A DNA stretch of 27,430 nt from Bremia lactucae (Eukaryota > Oomycota > Peronosporomycetes > Peronosporales > Peronosporaceae): positions 13,507,912 through 13,535,341 of the forward strand of contig NC_090610.1 in the NCBI RefSeq assembly GCF_004359215.1, read 5' to 3'. A model generated the notes under the pieces. The model did not search any database and was not told the DNA's origin. It saw only the letters and a list, made by a program, of their open reading frames with translations. Shown here one piece after another: positions 8,088 through 17,950 of this stretch; positions within the stretch are counted from its first letter, which is position 1, and every line of letters starts with the position of its first letter. Both the position numbers and the translations under genes were made by a program.

Positions 8088-9400
8088 AGAGATGACAGTT
8101 CATCTCTCTCGTCTCTTGAAAAAGACGAGAAATGGTTATGGCACGCCGATTGTCAGCGTTCCTTGTCGTCGCTGATGCGTTATCACGCCAACCCGATTTT
8201 GAGCCGGCTGCGTACTTCAACAGTGAAAATAATTCCACTGTTGCAACGCTCATTACAAATGTTTCGTCATCAACTTTGTTTAATGACATAAAGAAAGCCT
8301 ATGCAGAAGATACATACATTATGCGTTGAATGGATCATCTGATGAATCCATCCGATAAATCTTTTAAATATTTACCGGCTTTGTATCGATCGTCATCCGA
8401 TCGATACACAACACGCAACGGCTTATTGTATTACACAGCCGTTGCCGGCGATACTCCACGTGTTGTCGTCCCAACTCATAATGATTTGCGCTTGCGCATC
8501 ATGTATGAGTGTCACGATGCACCAACAAGCAGGCATCGTGGACGTGAGAAAATTTTTCTCACAGTAAGTCGCGACTTTTACTGGCCCCGCCAGTATCAGT
8601 TCGTGCGCAAGCACATTCGTGCTTGCGTGGTATGTCAATGGGTGAAGCCTAGCCCTTCATCCCGTGCACCTCTCCAACCTCTACCACTTCTAGCAGAATG
8701 TTAGCAGCCGTATCTATGGACTGAACTCGCCTTCGGATTTCCCGAAGACGATCCCAAAAACAATGGAATACTTGTTTTTGTAGACAGATCAGCAAGATAG
8801 TACATCTTGCCGCAGTACCAGAGCCAATCACGGCTCCGGGTTGTGCCCGTGTCTTTATCAACACGGTATTCAGACTCCATGTTTACCCTGTGAACTGGTT
8901 TTGGATAGAGCTCCACGGTTCACGGCGGAGTTTTAACAATCCGTGTTCCGATCTTTCGGAACACGGCTGACTATATCAACTTCTGATCATTCAGTGACAG
9001 ATGGTCAGACGGAACGCGTAAACTGCGTCCTCGAAAAGATATTTCGAGGTTACGTCCAATAGTATTTGAATTGGAGCGAGGTTTTACCGATCGTCGAATT
9101 CGCCATCGAAAATTCGGTGCATGCGTCTACAACGCATACCCACTTAATTAGAGGGATCCTCAAGTTTAAGGGGGTGGACTCGCACGAGCAAAACCATTTC
9201 TGGCTCATGCTCATCACGCGTCGAAGTTAACAACGACGCAAATGATGTCGATGTCGAAGTAATCAACATTGAAGATGAGAAAAATCTCATGGCAGTGCGC
9301 ACAAAGCGCACTGAAAAGACAAAACAAATGAGTCAGCAGAGTAATTTCTGCTGGCTTGAGAATCAGTAATCCGTTTCGTACAGGATTCCATTGCTAACGC
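8088..9400 (+). pseudogene. gypsy-B RNase H trace fused to integrase
   Basis: 8100-8165 reads SLEKDEKWLWHADCQRS (the start of the RT-RNase H connection), which jumps straight to VVADALSRQPDFEPAAYFNS, the end of RNase H; the RNase H body is deleted. Integrase follows: KKAYAEDTYIMR, DRYTTRNGLLYYTAVAGDTP, then the HHCC zinc-binding region with REKIFLTVSRDFYWPRQYQF and CVVCQWVKPSPSSRAPLQPL (about 8540-8690), then the core (FGFPEDDPKNNGILVFVDR in shifted frames, about 8730-8790) and SFSDRWSDGT (about 8985-9015), where the DHP motif has decayed. Stops are frequent after 8704. Integrase would insert element DNA into chromatin; this one is dead. Confidence 0.85.
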
Positions 9401-9401
9401 A

Positions 9402-9713
9402 GTGGACCGTCAGAAACGGAACGCAGACAAATATGGAAGAGCAAACGTTCTTTCATTTAAAATTAATGACCTTGTACTACTCTCTACGGTAAACTTACCT
9501 AAGCCTGTAGTCACTAATTTGGGTAGCAGTAAACTTCTACCCAAGTTCATTGGGCCATTCCGTGTTATGCAACGCAGGTGCAATGCGTACACAATAGAAT
9601 TGTCGCGTAGGATGCGTCCACATCCTACGTTTTACGTTGGTCGGCTCCGCCCGTACCATCAGTACGCGGCTTCTTCCGAGGACGGATGTGACCACCCTTT
9701 TCAAGAATCCTAA
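9402..9713 (+). pseudogene. gypsy-B integrase C-terminal GPY/F-type domain
   Basis: A 103-codon open frame reads MDRQKRNADKYGRANVLSF, DLVLLSTVNLP, KLLPKFIGPFRVMQRRCNAY and HPTFYVGRLRPYHQY. The LLPKFIGPF core is the GPY/F module of Ty3/gypsy integrases, which comes after the catalytic core and before the chromodomain. The frame is only locally open; a stop lies upstream at about 9370. The hairpin CGTAGGATG/CATCCTACG (9606-9629) is embedded in conserved codons. Confidence 0.85.
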
Positions 9714-10024
9714 AAGATTCTTGAGATCACGAACCAGATTCTAATGCTGAATTTGGAGATTGTCATACCGATTCCGAAGTTCCTCGAAATCACGATGAGC
9801 TGACGACAGCTCATCACGACAAACGTGATACTTTCGTTCGTATCCAACATTGAGTACGCACGTTTTAAACGGCCTTGCAACGTTCGATACGGTGAGTCTG
9901 CAACGCCTGTTCCAACGAGTGACGCTTACCGCGCTCGTGATCAAGACCTTTCTCCAATAAATGGAGGTAGTAGCCAAGTTTATCAGTCTTCGACTATACA
10001 TCTGACACACAAGTCAAATCTAAT

Positions 10025-10190
10025 TTTCCCTCCCCCCACCACACCATTGGTGGATTCCCACGGCGGTCAGCGTTTTCTTTCGTTAACCACCGTGATGTGA
10101 TTTCTCTTGTTCGCTGGCGCGGTTATCCACCTTTGCATGACAGCTAGGAGCCTTGATCCCAGCTACGGAAAGAGAAAGGTGCGGATGACG
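10025..10190 (+). pseudogene. gypsy-B integrase chromodomain, broken
   Basis: PPPTTPLVDSHGGQRFL is followed after a shift by VISLVRWRGYPPLHDS, a stop, EP, a stop and SQL. The WRGYPP...SWEP signature identifies a chromodomain at the C-terminus of a chromovirus-type gypsy integrase. In active elements it reads modified histones and steers insertion to chromatin. The stops at the W and R positions of SWEPRSQL and the frameshift before V-I-S show decay. 10190-10679 continues as non-coding tail with many hairpins. Confidence 0.8.
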
Positions 10191-10679
10191 GCACGCGAGA
10201 CGGTGCTGGCGATGAGGAATCATCCTCATCGTCGGAACTAAATATACTATAGCGAACGCTATTGGCACGTCTATTCGATTGAACCCCCTCATTCGAAGGC
10301 TCGTAGCCAACCGCCTGACGGTGATCAGGCGACTGTACTGCTCTCCCGAGTCGGCCATTTCGTCCGACTCGCATTCATAGTCGACCTCCAAAGAGGGGTC
10401 ACACTCACGTGGTGACTCACCACGTGCACCCGCAACATCTAATGTTGCGGAAAAGATAATACCACGGCCGACGAAACGTCAGCCGCAAGAGACAATAATG
10501 CGTCGCCCGCGGCTGCATGTACCGCAGCCGAAGGTTCTGTACAATTCGCTGACCGCATGGACTTAATAACCATGCGATAGAATTAAAAATGATGGTTCTG
10601 ACCAATAAATATCGTTTTCAATTAAGTGGTCATGTAGTGACCACTCTATTCAATGAGAGTCAGAGTGATTGACATTTAT

Positions 10680-10690
10680 GGAAGAAGTGA
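10680..10690 (+). other. Polypurine tract
   Basis: GGAAGAAGTGA directly precedes the TG of the LTR at 10691. A purine run at this position is the usual plus-strand primer of LTR elements and marks this LTR as a 3' LTR of the plus-strand element. Confidence 0.6.
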
Positions 10691-11008
10691 TGTAACGGGG
10701 GGTATCGTTACATTAAATGAACACTTAAAGGTTGTTTATAATTATGTTATCGAAAAGGTAGATAATATTTGCAGTATATTATATTATATGGTAATATTCG
10801 GAAAGCTTATCCATCGGTAGATATAGGTCATTATGTCTACTTACTCCGCGGCCCAGTCAGCACTGGACGCACGCAAAGAGAGAGACAGATAACCCACTTT
10901 AAAGCAAGTGTTTTAAAAAGAGTCTTCCTCTGCATGTACTAGTGTACGTGAAGTGACGTGAGGCGCCACTCGCACTGAAGCAGTACAAGTCGGCAGTGTC
11001 CCGTTACA
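10691..11008 (+). repeat. gypsy-B 3' LTR (318 bp, internally deleted)
   Basis: Starts TGTAACGGGG and ends CCCGTTACA. It aligns with the reverse complement of 5167-5608; about 120 bp in the middle (the AT-rich stretch before the CTTTAAAGCAA word) is missing. It is oriented plus, opposite to its partner. No primer site follows it, consistent with a 3' LTR. Confidence 0.9.
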
Positions 11009-11397
11009 CAAACGTTCACCGACATGATCACAGTCACGACCTCTGGCGATTGCGCGAGGAAGTAGATCGTAATCGTTACTGTCGTCATGACTTGCAAAGG
11101 ATCGTGAGCGTTTTTGCATCACGCAGTCGAAAGACTAAGCGAAGATTGCGGCTGAGCTAAATTGGCAATCGAGCGGCCGCTCCAAGCCCTTTGCAACGAG
11201 CTTAAGCCAGCTCGTCAAAAATCCGCATTCTTAAAGGATAAATTGAAACGTCTTGACCGAGACGCTCAGTATCTAACTTGACACCGTCAGTCTCTGGCGG
11301 ATGCTTTGAACCGTTACGGTGGTATTCGCAACCGGAAGGAGCCTTATACTAGTAGTACGAGCAGAAACATTCGTCGTTAAGCGTAGGATGAGCGCGC
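11009..11397. other. No gene recognised
   Basis: No open frame of note. The word GCGGCTGAGCTAA at about 11149 recurs at about 12659, and the following 80 bases show loose plus-strand similarity, suggesting two decayed copies of one repeat (possibly a gypsy gag start). Too weak to assign. Confidence 0.4.
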
Positions 11398-12190
11398 CTA
11401 GTACGAGGCAGCTCGATCGTGTATATAGTGCCTTGGCGGTGCAATACACAAAATTGGACGATATACTTTGGCAATAAATTTATCCCCGCCCACATTCGAC
11501 GGGTAGATTTTCCGTACTAAATCAGTAAAAGAACGTTTGCCTTTCCATTTTTGATCGGCGTTCCGTTTTTGTTGGTCCACCGCTTCAGCGGTGGAAACCT
11601 GCATGAAGCAGACCACTGCTTCTCGAGACAGAAGATATTTTCCTGCTGACTCGACTTTATTTCAATTCAGTGCGCCCGGCGTTTCTATTAAAATCAGCAA
11701 CAGCCTTATTGCTATAACTGAGTCAGTCTTTTTCAATGTTGATTTAGACCAACATCGGTATTTTTCGCATTGACTGTTGAGCTCGAGCAAAGACCAATCT
11801 TGCTTTTGCGTGTAAGCAAGATTGGTATTTGCTCGAGCGAGAGCCCCCCCTTGAAATAAAGTTACTCTTTACCAAGGTTGGTATGCGTGGATGGCTTAAG
11901 CCAATCACGAAGAATGGTGTATGCTTTCTGGATGCATTCACCGAATTGTTGATGGTAAGTTCTGCCATCGGGCAGAACTCACTTCAACTCGTAAATGAGT
12001 AGACATATCGTCAAAGCATCTCTTTGTGAACTCGATTTGCACGTTCTGTCTGACCATCTATTTCCGGATGGTCAGAAGTTGACATTTCCAATTGCATTCC
12101 AACCGATTTTTCTTTGAACACAGATTGCCAAAACTTCATTGTGAATCGGAGATTTCGGTCTAAAACGACTTTACAGGGTAATTCACGGAG
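11398..12190 (-). pseudogene. gypsy integrase remnant, minus strand
   Basis: Reading down from 12190: DRNLRFTMKFWQSVF, then the conserved SDHPEIDGQTERANRV (about 12070-12020), which holds the region of the core glutamate, then INNSVNASRKHTPFFV and GLSHPRIPTL (about 11955-11880), and finally DQQKRNAD (about 11575-11552) of the GPY/F region. Frames shift and the coding thread is interrupted by a 25-bp hairpin at 11781-11838. It faces the plus-strand 3' LTR at 11008 and is an independent copy truncated on both sides. Confidence 0.8.
11781..11838. repeat. 25-bp inverted repeat, 8-nt loop, one mismatch
   Basis: Arms 11781-11805 and 11814-11838 pair at 24 of 25 positions; the loop is TTGCGTGT. It interrupts the integrase remnant between two conserved blocks. 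Confidence 0.95.
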
Positions 12191-12242
12191 TAAAAATATC
12201 GTGTCGGGTGATTAGAGGACTTTGCAAATAATTTTGAGTCTG

Positions 12243-12306
12243 ACAAGCTTGTAAAGCTGGCGTCTTTTATGCGGACCCATAAAAGACGCCAGCTCTACAA
12301 GCTTGT
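12243..12306. repeat. 29-bp inverted repeat, 6-nt loop, one mismatch
   Basis: Arms 12243-12271 and 12278-12306 pair at 28 of 29 positions; the loop is CGGACC. It lies just upstream (minus sense) of the integrase remnant, where coding similarity stops. Confidence 0.95.
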
Positions 12307-12309
12307 ACG

Positions 12310-14459
12310 ACCGTTTGGGTTGTTTCCCTTAGTACTTCTATAGAACTAAGCGATCCTTGGAGTCTAACAGGAGCGAAGTAGCTCCGTTACAGCATGTATG
12401 TGATCGCCCGCCTACACTGAAGAGGTATCGCGCAGTAAGTGCTCGCTAACACTCGAGCATTAAGTAGTGCGTGTATTATAATCGCCCGCCTTCACGTGAC
12501 ACTAGGAAACTTTTTTATATTAAAGTCCTTATTTTGCATAGGGTTCCTCACTAAGAGACTTTCAACGACTACTTACTATCTGAGCGTGTAAGTGAGTATT
12601 GGTCTCAAAAAAATTGGTTGAGATTAGTTGGACGAGCTGTTCAAACATTGCTGGAAGGCGGCTGAGCTAATGTTGCAGCAACTTGGCAACGAAGTTCTGG
12701 CAGGAAGCTTAGGCTGCCTCATCAAGCTCAACTTTATCGGTAAGAAAGCAACAGACAATTTAGAGCCAATGACAATCAACAACCTAGCCGTTTTGAATCA
12801 ACACTGACGTCCAAGCACGGACGTGTCTTTACTTTAAGAAAGTAGAACACGCAACTCAAATCACGTAAGACGAATCGAACATTTTCCTTACACTGTCAAC
12901 GACGTGAAATAACCTAAACCTTACATCTTCACACAACAGAATGTTTGAGATTTCTAGTACGACTTAATTTTGACCGAGTGCCACAAATTTCAGTGTGCAT
13001 GTCCTATTTAGGGATGCCTAAGAAGAATATTAAAATTTTCTGCGCACCATTTCCTTAATGCTTCTTGTTTCATTTTTACTAGTCAAAAATACCGACGAAG
13101 TATGTTGTTCAGCCCCAAGTTCAATGCTTTTCTCGAATTTTCACTATATAATGTTTAGGTAATGAAATAGGTACTTATCCGGAAGCAGCTCCTCATTTAA
13201 GCAAAACCTGAATATTATAAGGCATTCCGAGTACAAAAACCTATTTTTTTTTCAATACGATGGACTTTTTATGTTTTGTGGTGTCCTTGTCTCATGAACA
13301 TCTCGCGATAGGAATAACTAACCGGTCAAGATTTTCATGATGTAGTACTACTTCACCACTTCTGGGCAAACCTTAATGAATGTGACAGTTTAGGTTTAGC
13401 TCATAATCAATGAGCCCAGGCTTACAAAGAATTACATCGTAGAAGCTCCTCATTGGCTGCTAAGGCGGAACGTACAAACAAAAAAGTTGCTTGCGACATC
13501 TCTCTTCACTTTCTGTGAGAATACAAATAATGATACTCTATATATACGTTAAACAAATTACTGGGGTTGCACTTAAAAATGAAAAGGGGTTATAGCAACT
13601 CTTCACTGACCTCCTTACATGCAGCTCCAGAACTGATTGAAATGTATTACATTCCAATAAAGATTTATTCTTAACAAGAAAAATATTTTTTAATGGAATG
13701 TAATACAGCTCACCTTCGCCTAGTCTGGTAATAGTTGATGTGACGCAGTGGCGATCATTTCTTTGTCAACTTACGTTAAGAAGAAATCAATGCTTGTACA
13801 ATTACAAAAATATGTGTCATTCGTGCCCGGTACGCATCTATCGGCAGAGCTAAATAGTGTATGTATCGGAGCCACCTAGCTTCTTAAGTCAGACGATGAC
13901 GTTTAGTCTCAAATTGCCACTTAGTTCTACGAAACTAAATAAATAACAACTCGGAGAGCGGTTCAAGGTCTTAGAGCTTATCTAATCCTGGTTTTAACGA
14001 TTACCAAAACTCCGTCTAAAGCGACGGTCTCGATCCGAAGCCAGTTCACGAGGTAAAATCTCACGGAACTATTGCCCGTGATTTCGTGCTGCTGAAAGCT
14101 TGTTTCCTCTTAGCGATCACAGCGCAAGCCTTTGAAAGCACTTAATATTAACATTTTTAAAACGAAAAATACCTACACTTTCTAATTATAATGTAGATTC
14201 GGCCTATCTGGCGGCTGACACGTGTGCTACTAATAAATTAAAATGACATTAATAATTTTACCTGTATAAATAAATACGGTTAATTACCCCACGCATGTAC
14301 GACACCATATTAAAAGATCAGCAACCGAGATGCGCACCGTTACAAAAGCTATTTCGGCTCCACGGCATTTACATACTGCCAAAGCCGCCAAGAATTTTTG
14401 CTATGAATTGAAGATCACGCTAAGCGTCAGGATAAACTAGTATCTCCAGGCAAGACATA
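12310..14459. other. AT-rich region without recognised genes
   Basis: About 2.1 kb with no credible open frame on either strand. It contains a degenerate stretch at 12650-12810 with loose similarity to 11149-11240, and an AT-loop hairpin at 13643-13707. It directly precedes the copia element and is probably old intergenic or decayed repeat DNA. Confidence 0.6.
13643..13707. repeat. 14-bp perfect inverted repeat around a 37-nt AT-rich loop
   Basis: TGTATTACATTCCA (13643-13656) and TGGAATGTAATACA (13694-13707) are exact complements. Size and AT content recall a tiny MITE-like fold-back, but no target duplication or second copy is seen in the window. Confidence 0.8.
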
Positions 14460-14464
14460 TTGGC
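14460..14464 (+). repeat. Target-site duplication, left copy (TTGGC)
   Basis: TTGGC directly abuts the left LTR and is repeated exactly at 19576-19580. Five bases is the usual size for Ty1/copia insertion. Confidence 0.85.
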
Positions 14465-14762
14465 TGTTAAATTATTGTAGAATAGGGAGCTTACGAACAA
14501 AGTAGTAAATTGGAAACTAATATGTATTCACTTAATCCTTCTTGTGCATCACTAATTAGCCTGTCCTAAAGCACCTTACAGGAATTAATTAGTATCTGAC
14601 ACGTTATAAAGCATGCGACAGTGTAACCTAGGTGAGTAACGAGCCCTTAATTTGCACTCTATGTACCTTCTTTGTGTGTATCTTGAAAAGTCGCATTACG
14701 CACCTTTTCTGCGCGTAACTTGAAACTTCACCCTATGCACCTCCTTTGTGCATATTTCAACA
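14465..14762 (-). repeat. copia 3' LTR
   Basis: The plus-strand text runs from TGTTAAATTATTGTAGAA to CATATTTCAACA (TG...CA). It is a direct repeat of 19293-19575, with scattered substitutions and two short extra stretches near its right end. Confidence 0.92.
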
Positions 14763-14901
14763 CTGCCTTTTTGTCATATGCTCACCTCCAGCCCTTAGTT
14801 GATTTGAATCAACTTTCCCAACTCTTCAATCTTGTGCGTATCTAACGCCTTAGTGAGTAAATCACCTAGCATTAGTTAGGTCTTTACATAATGAGCTGAA
14901 A

Positions 14902-15290
14902 TTATTCCTTTTTAGCATAATCGCACCAAAACTTGATTCGCACATCGATGTGCTTGGCTTTTGTCGACGATGCTTCACCCGTAAGTTGGCTTATAGCTGC
15001 TTGGTTGTCCACGTGCATAACCATAGGTAAAGCTGGCTTCAAACCAATTTCCATAAGCATTTCACGTACGCCCAATAGGTGCCTTGCGACTTTCGAAACT
15101 GCTACAAACTCGGCTTCCAATGTTGATAAAGCAACCCCTTCTTGTTTCTTGGACTTCCAACCAATAGCCATACCATTGAGAGTATAATGCCTCCGATAAG
15201 CGACTTGCGATCTTGTCTGTCGGCTGCAAAGTCAGCGTCACTGTATGACATCAAACATATGCCGGTGTTCTTTTCTTGATTCAGCTTCAT
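14902..15290 (-). pseudogene. copia RNase H, broken
   Basis: Reads SYSDADFAADRQDRKSLIGG (about 15250-15190, with the first catalytic aspartate), then, after a frameshift near 15170, AIGWKSKKQEGVALSTLEAE and FVAVSKVARH (catalytic Glu region), HVDNQAAISQL (catalytic Asp) and KHIDVRIKFW (His/Asp end). All main catalytic positions survive but are in two frames. It is the C-terminal end of pol, and the stop lies close to 14902. Confidence 0.9.
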
Positions 15291-15299
15291 TTCTAGCTT

Positions 15300-16260
15300 T
15301 AGAGCCTTGATTCCTTTAAGGTGCCTGGCAATCCTTTTCGCAAGCTTCCAGTCTTGTAGTCTTGGCTTGTGTGTCTGTCTCGTAGCTTTGTGAACCGCGA
15401 AAGCTATATCAGGTCTAGTGCACCTCGATATCTACAATAAAGACTCAACAAGTGTGAAAATCCTTAATTGTGGGTCCCCCATCCTTGGGTGCGTTCTCGA
15501 GAAATGTGACATCACTCGTTGCTACTTGTAGCAGTCGACGCAATTGGTGCACGCGTGGGGTTCGCTTCCAGCATTCCATGTTCACGCAAAATTTCCATGA
15601 TAGTCTCCTCCTGATCTAGGGTATAACCTTGAGCATCTTCGAGTTTCACTCGCATTCCTAGAAACTTGCTAACTTGACCCAGATCTTTGATTAAAAAACT
15701 CTTCAATCCTGTGAAAAGATCTTCTACAGCCGGTAAGCTTGTCCCGGTAGCCAGAAGATCATCGACATATACACCTACAACAACAATACAATATTGTCGC
15801 GTTTTCAATAAAGACACATGTCTGAGATGCATTGTCAAAACCCTGCTACTTCAGTTTTTGATGGAGCAATTGGCACCACAGACGCCCGGCTTGTTTCAAG
15901 CCGTACAAGCTTTTTCGTAATTCCAATACAACTTCTTGTTTGTCTTCAACGCCAATTATTTTTATATTTCAGTACCCAGTTCCATCGACTGCTGTAAGTG
16001 GAGGTATATCTTTAATCCTGGCTCTTAATCTGCCTTAACGTAAGCATTCGGAATGTCTCCATGCTTCGCCGGAACTCCCCAAGCGGCCGCCAATGCCAGC
16101 AACACTTTAACTGTTGATATATTTATAACAGCAGCAAAAGTGAATTCATAATGAATTCCATACACCTGCTCGTTACCACATGCCACAAGCCTGGCCTTTA
16201 ATAGTTTGATTTCTCCATTCAAATCAGTCTTCGTCTTGTAATATAATGTGTAAGGCGTTA
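15300..16260 (-). pseudogene. copia reverse transcriptase, broken
   Basis: The N-terminal part reads NGEIKLLKARLVACGNEQVY, FTFAAVINISTVKVLLALAA and GDIPNAYVKAD (16222-16025), the copia RT signature KARLVA...D-x-x-x-AY. The catalytic motif VGVYVDDLLATG lies at about 15770-15745, followed by DLGQVSKFLGMRV and LDQEETIMEIL. Between about 16020 and 15840 the frame is lost several times. The YVDD aspartates are intact. Confidence 0.9.
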
Positions 16261-16360
16261 CTCTGGGGCGGTCGCTTAATCAATACCCACACCCCATTAT
16301 CTTCCAATGCCTTCAATTCTTCAGCCATTGCTATCTTCCACTCTTCGCATTTCGAACTTT

Positions 16361-17260
16361 TCATGGCTTCACATAATGCTTAGGGTCCCTTTCAAAGACA
16401 TAAGCAACGACTTGCGCAGGTCTCATTGGCCAATATCGAGCCTGTATTACCTCATTTGACCTGGCTGTACTTCTGGTTTGATGCGCATCCCTTTTCCAGG
16501 TCTTAGTCTTTTTAATACCTGTCTTGATCTTGGGTTTCGAATGGGATAGTTCTTCTCCTTGATCTTCAAAAGCCAATGTTCTCTGAAGTTGATTATTCTG
16601 GTCCTTGCTCAAAGTTTCAATATTCTGCACGTGTTGAGTAACCGTGACCTTATTGGCTTTCTGCATAAAAACCATGAAACCCTTGACTTCATCACTTCTT
16701 CCAATGACAATCCCTACCTGAGATCGTTGTGCAAGTGAATTTTCGCCTGGGTTTCGATATACGGTACACACAAAACCGAAAGCCACAATGTCCCGTAGAT
16801 CTGGCACTTCATTTATTAGCACTTCGATTGGTGATGCCCGTTTTGCATTTGCACTCGTAGAACTACAATTTAAAATGTGGGCGGCGTATTCTACGGCATC
16901 CCCCCAAAATGATAAAGGTAATTGACTAGTGAATATCATTGACCTTGCCATGTTTAAAATCGTCCTGTGCATACGCTCTGCTTTGCCATTCGAATCTTGA
17001 TTGCGAGCTTTCATGACTTGACGAGCTACTCAAATGGTTTTGCAAAATAAATCCACATTTTCATATTCGCCACCCCCATCTGTACGCAATACGTGAATCT
17101 TATATCCAAATCTCCTTTCGAAAAACGCTAAGAAGTGCTCAAACTTCTTTGCTGCCTTGTCCTTCGTTGGTGCCAAGAACACCCTGCAATAGTTGGATTT
17201 GTGATCGATAAAGTTGATTAGGTACCTGCTTTCAAGTCTGGCCTTAGGCGTCATAGGACC
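16361..17260 (-). pseudogene. copia integrase core and C-terminus, broken
   Basis: Frame 17254-17030 reads NFIDHKSNYCRVFLAPTKDK (first core aspartate) and LRTDGGGEYEN (second aspartate, DGGGEY). A stop and shift follow near 17020, then QDSNGKAERMHRTILNMARS holds the third acidic residue region (NGKAER). Further on come SFWGDAVEYAAHILN and the C-terminal FGFVCTVY, GIVIGRSDE and FERDPKHY. The core can be traced completely, but not in one frame. Confidence 0.9.
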
Positions 17261-17280
17261 CTTTTTTATCTCAACAGACT

Positions 17281-17291
17281 ACCCCCCCCCC
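17281..17291 (+). other. Homopolymer C run in copia pol
   Basis: A run of about ten C bases lies between the GAG-pre-integrase and integrase blocks, where the reading frame changes. Runs of this kind are prone to both slippage and sequencing error. Confidence 0.7.
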
Positions 17292-17330
17292 AATTCGATC
17301 GATTAGGGAGTTGATACCTGTGTCTTTTTT

Positions 17331-17860
17331 TTACTGAGCGTTTTTGGTCTGCTTTCCTTGAGCACACGAAATACATGTTGGTCTTGAGAATCTCGTAATC
17401 ACAATTCCAGAGCCTGGTTCCTTAGCCATCCGTTTAATGGTTTCATAAGAAAGATGACCCAACCTTTGGTGAAAATGATACAATGTACCACTTTGGATGT
17501 CACTCCTGGGTGACTTTAATCCTTCAGCAAGCACCACGGTTATCACTTCTTTTGAGGACTTAAGATTTTTCTCAGTGTCCACCACTTGCACGTAAAGCAC
17601 ATTCTGTTTCATGTCAATGTCGAATATCACCATTCCATATGACCTTCGTGTCAAGGTGCTAGAATTACCGGTATACCCAAGACCAAAACCTTTGCACTCG
17701 AGCTTTCCATACGAATTAATGTTATATTGAAAGCTCGGAAGCCAGGTATTCCTCGGTAAGTGTGATTTGTTTTTTCTTGACCTTGAGCCATCACCGTCAA
17801 AACCACATTTCCGACTCGAGTGAGTCGGATTATCTCGCCATCCGCCAAATGGCACTCCAA
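17331..17860 (-). pseudogene. copia GAG-pre-integrase domain
   Basis: Reads YHFHQRLGHLSYETIKRMAK (H-x-R-x-G-H-L zinc-binding part) followed by CISCAQGKQTKN, the C-x2-C half, giving the HHCC domain that precedes copia integrase. Upstream of it lie FNINSYGKLECKG-like and VVDTEKNLKSSKE stretches of the protease-integrase spacer. The 174-codon frame is open but continues into pol only by frameshift at about 17330. Confidence 0.88.
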
Positions 17861-17950
17861 TCGATACGGTTTTGGATTTTTTTAGTAGAGATTCATCGTT
17901 TACGAGATGTCTGCTAGACCCGCTGTCTAGTATCTAGGCATCTGAACTCA
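17860..17950 (-). pseudogene. copia aspartic protease active-site region
   Basis: Minus-strand translation at 17945-17870 reads DA, a stop, then ILDSGSSRHLVNDESLLKKS. The DSGS active site with following H-L-V-N is the copia protease signature; the tryptophan usually found in WILDSGS has become a stop. The rest of the protease continues into the 17860-17651 frames. Confidence 0.85.

Larger units (their letters stand above)
5910..11008 (+). mobile_element. gypsy family-B element, plus strand, RT-deleted, with 3' LTR
   Basis: In order on the plus strand: gag from mid-capsid (5910), protease (6661-6927 and 7435 onward, split by a 507-bp insertion), a repeat-rich linker, a trace of RNase H fused to its own end (8088-8180), integrase, GPY/F domain, chromodomain, polypurine tract and 3' LTR. 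RT and most of RNase H are deleted between about 8160 and 8170. The missing gag N-terminus and 5' LTR are present in inverted orientation at 4646-5608. The coding sequence is unusually rich in short perfect hairpins. Confidence 0.85.

Noticed and set aside
7792..8289. 165-codon minus-strand frame rich in Pro/Ser/Thr (mucin-like)
   Set aside because: It is the reverse reading of the acidic repeat linker; the plus strand matches the element's coding direction and neighbouring domains.
10083..10391. 102-codon minus-strand open frame
   Set aside because: It overlaps the plus-strand chromodomain, which has recognisable motifs; the minus frame has none.
5167..11008. Reading 5167-5608 and 10691-11008 as an inverted-terminal-repeat DNA transposon
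   Set aside because: Each has TG...CA ends, one adjoins a primer site and the other a polypurine tract, and the interior encodes gag and integrase; they are LTRs placed in opposition by inversion.
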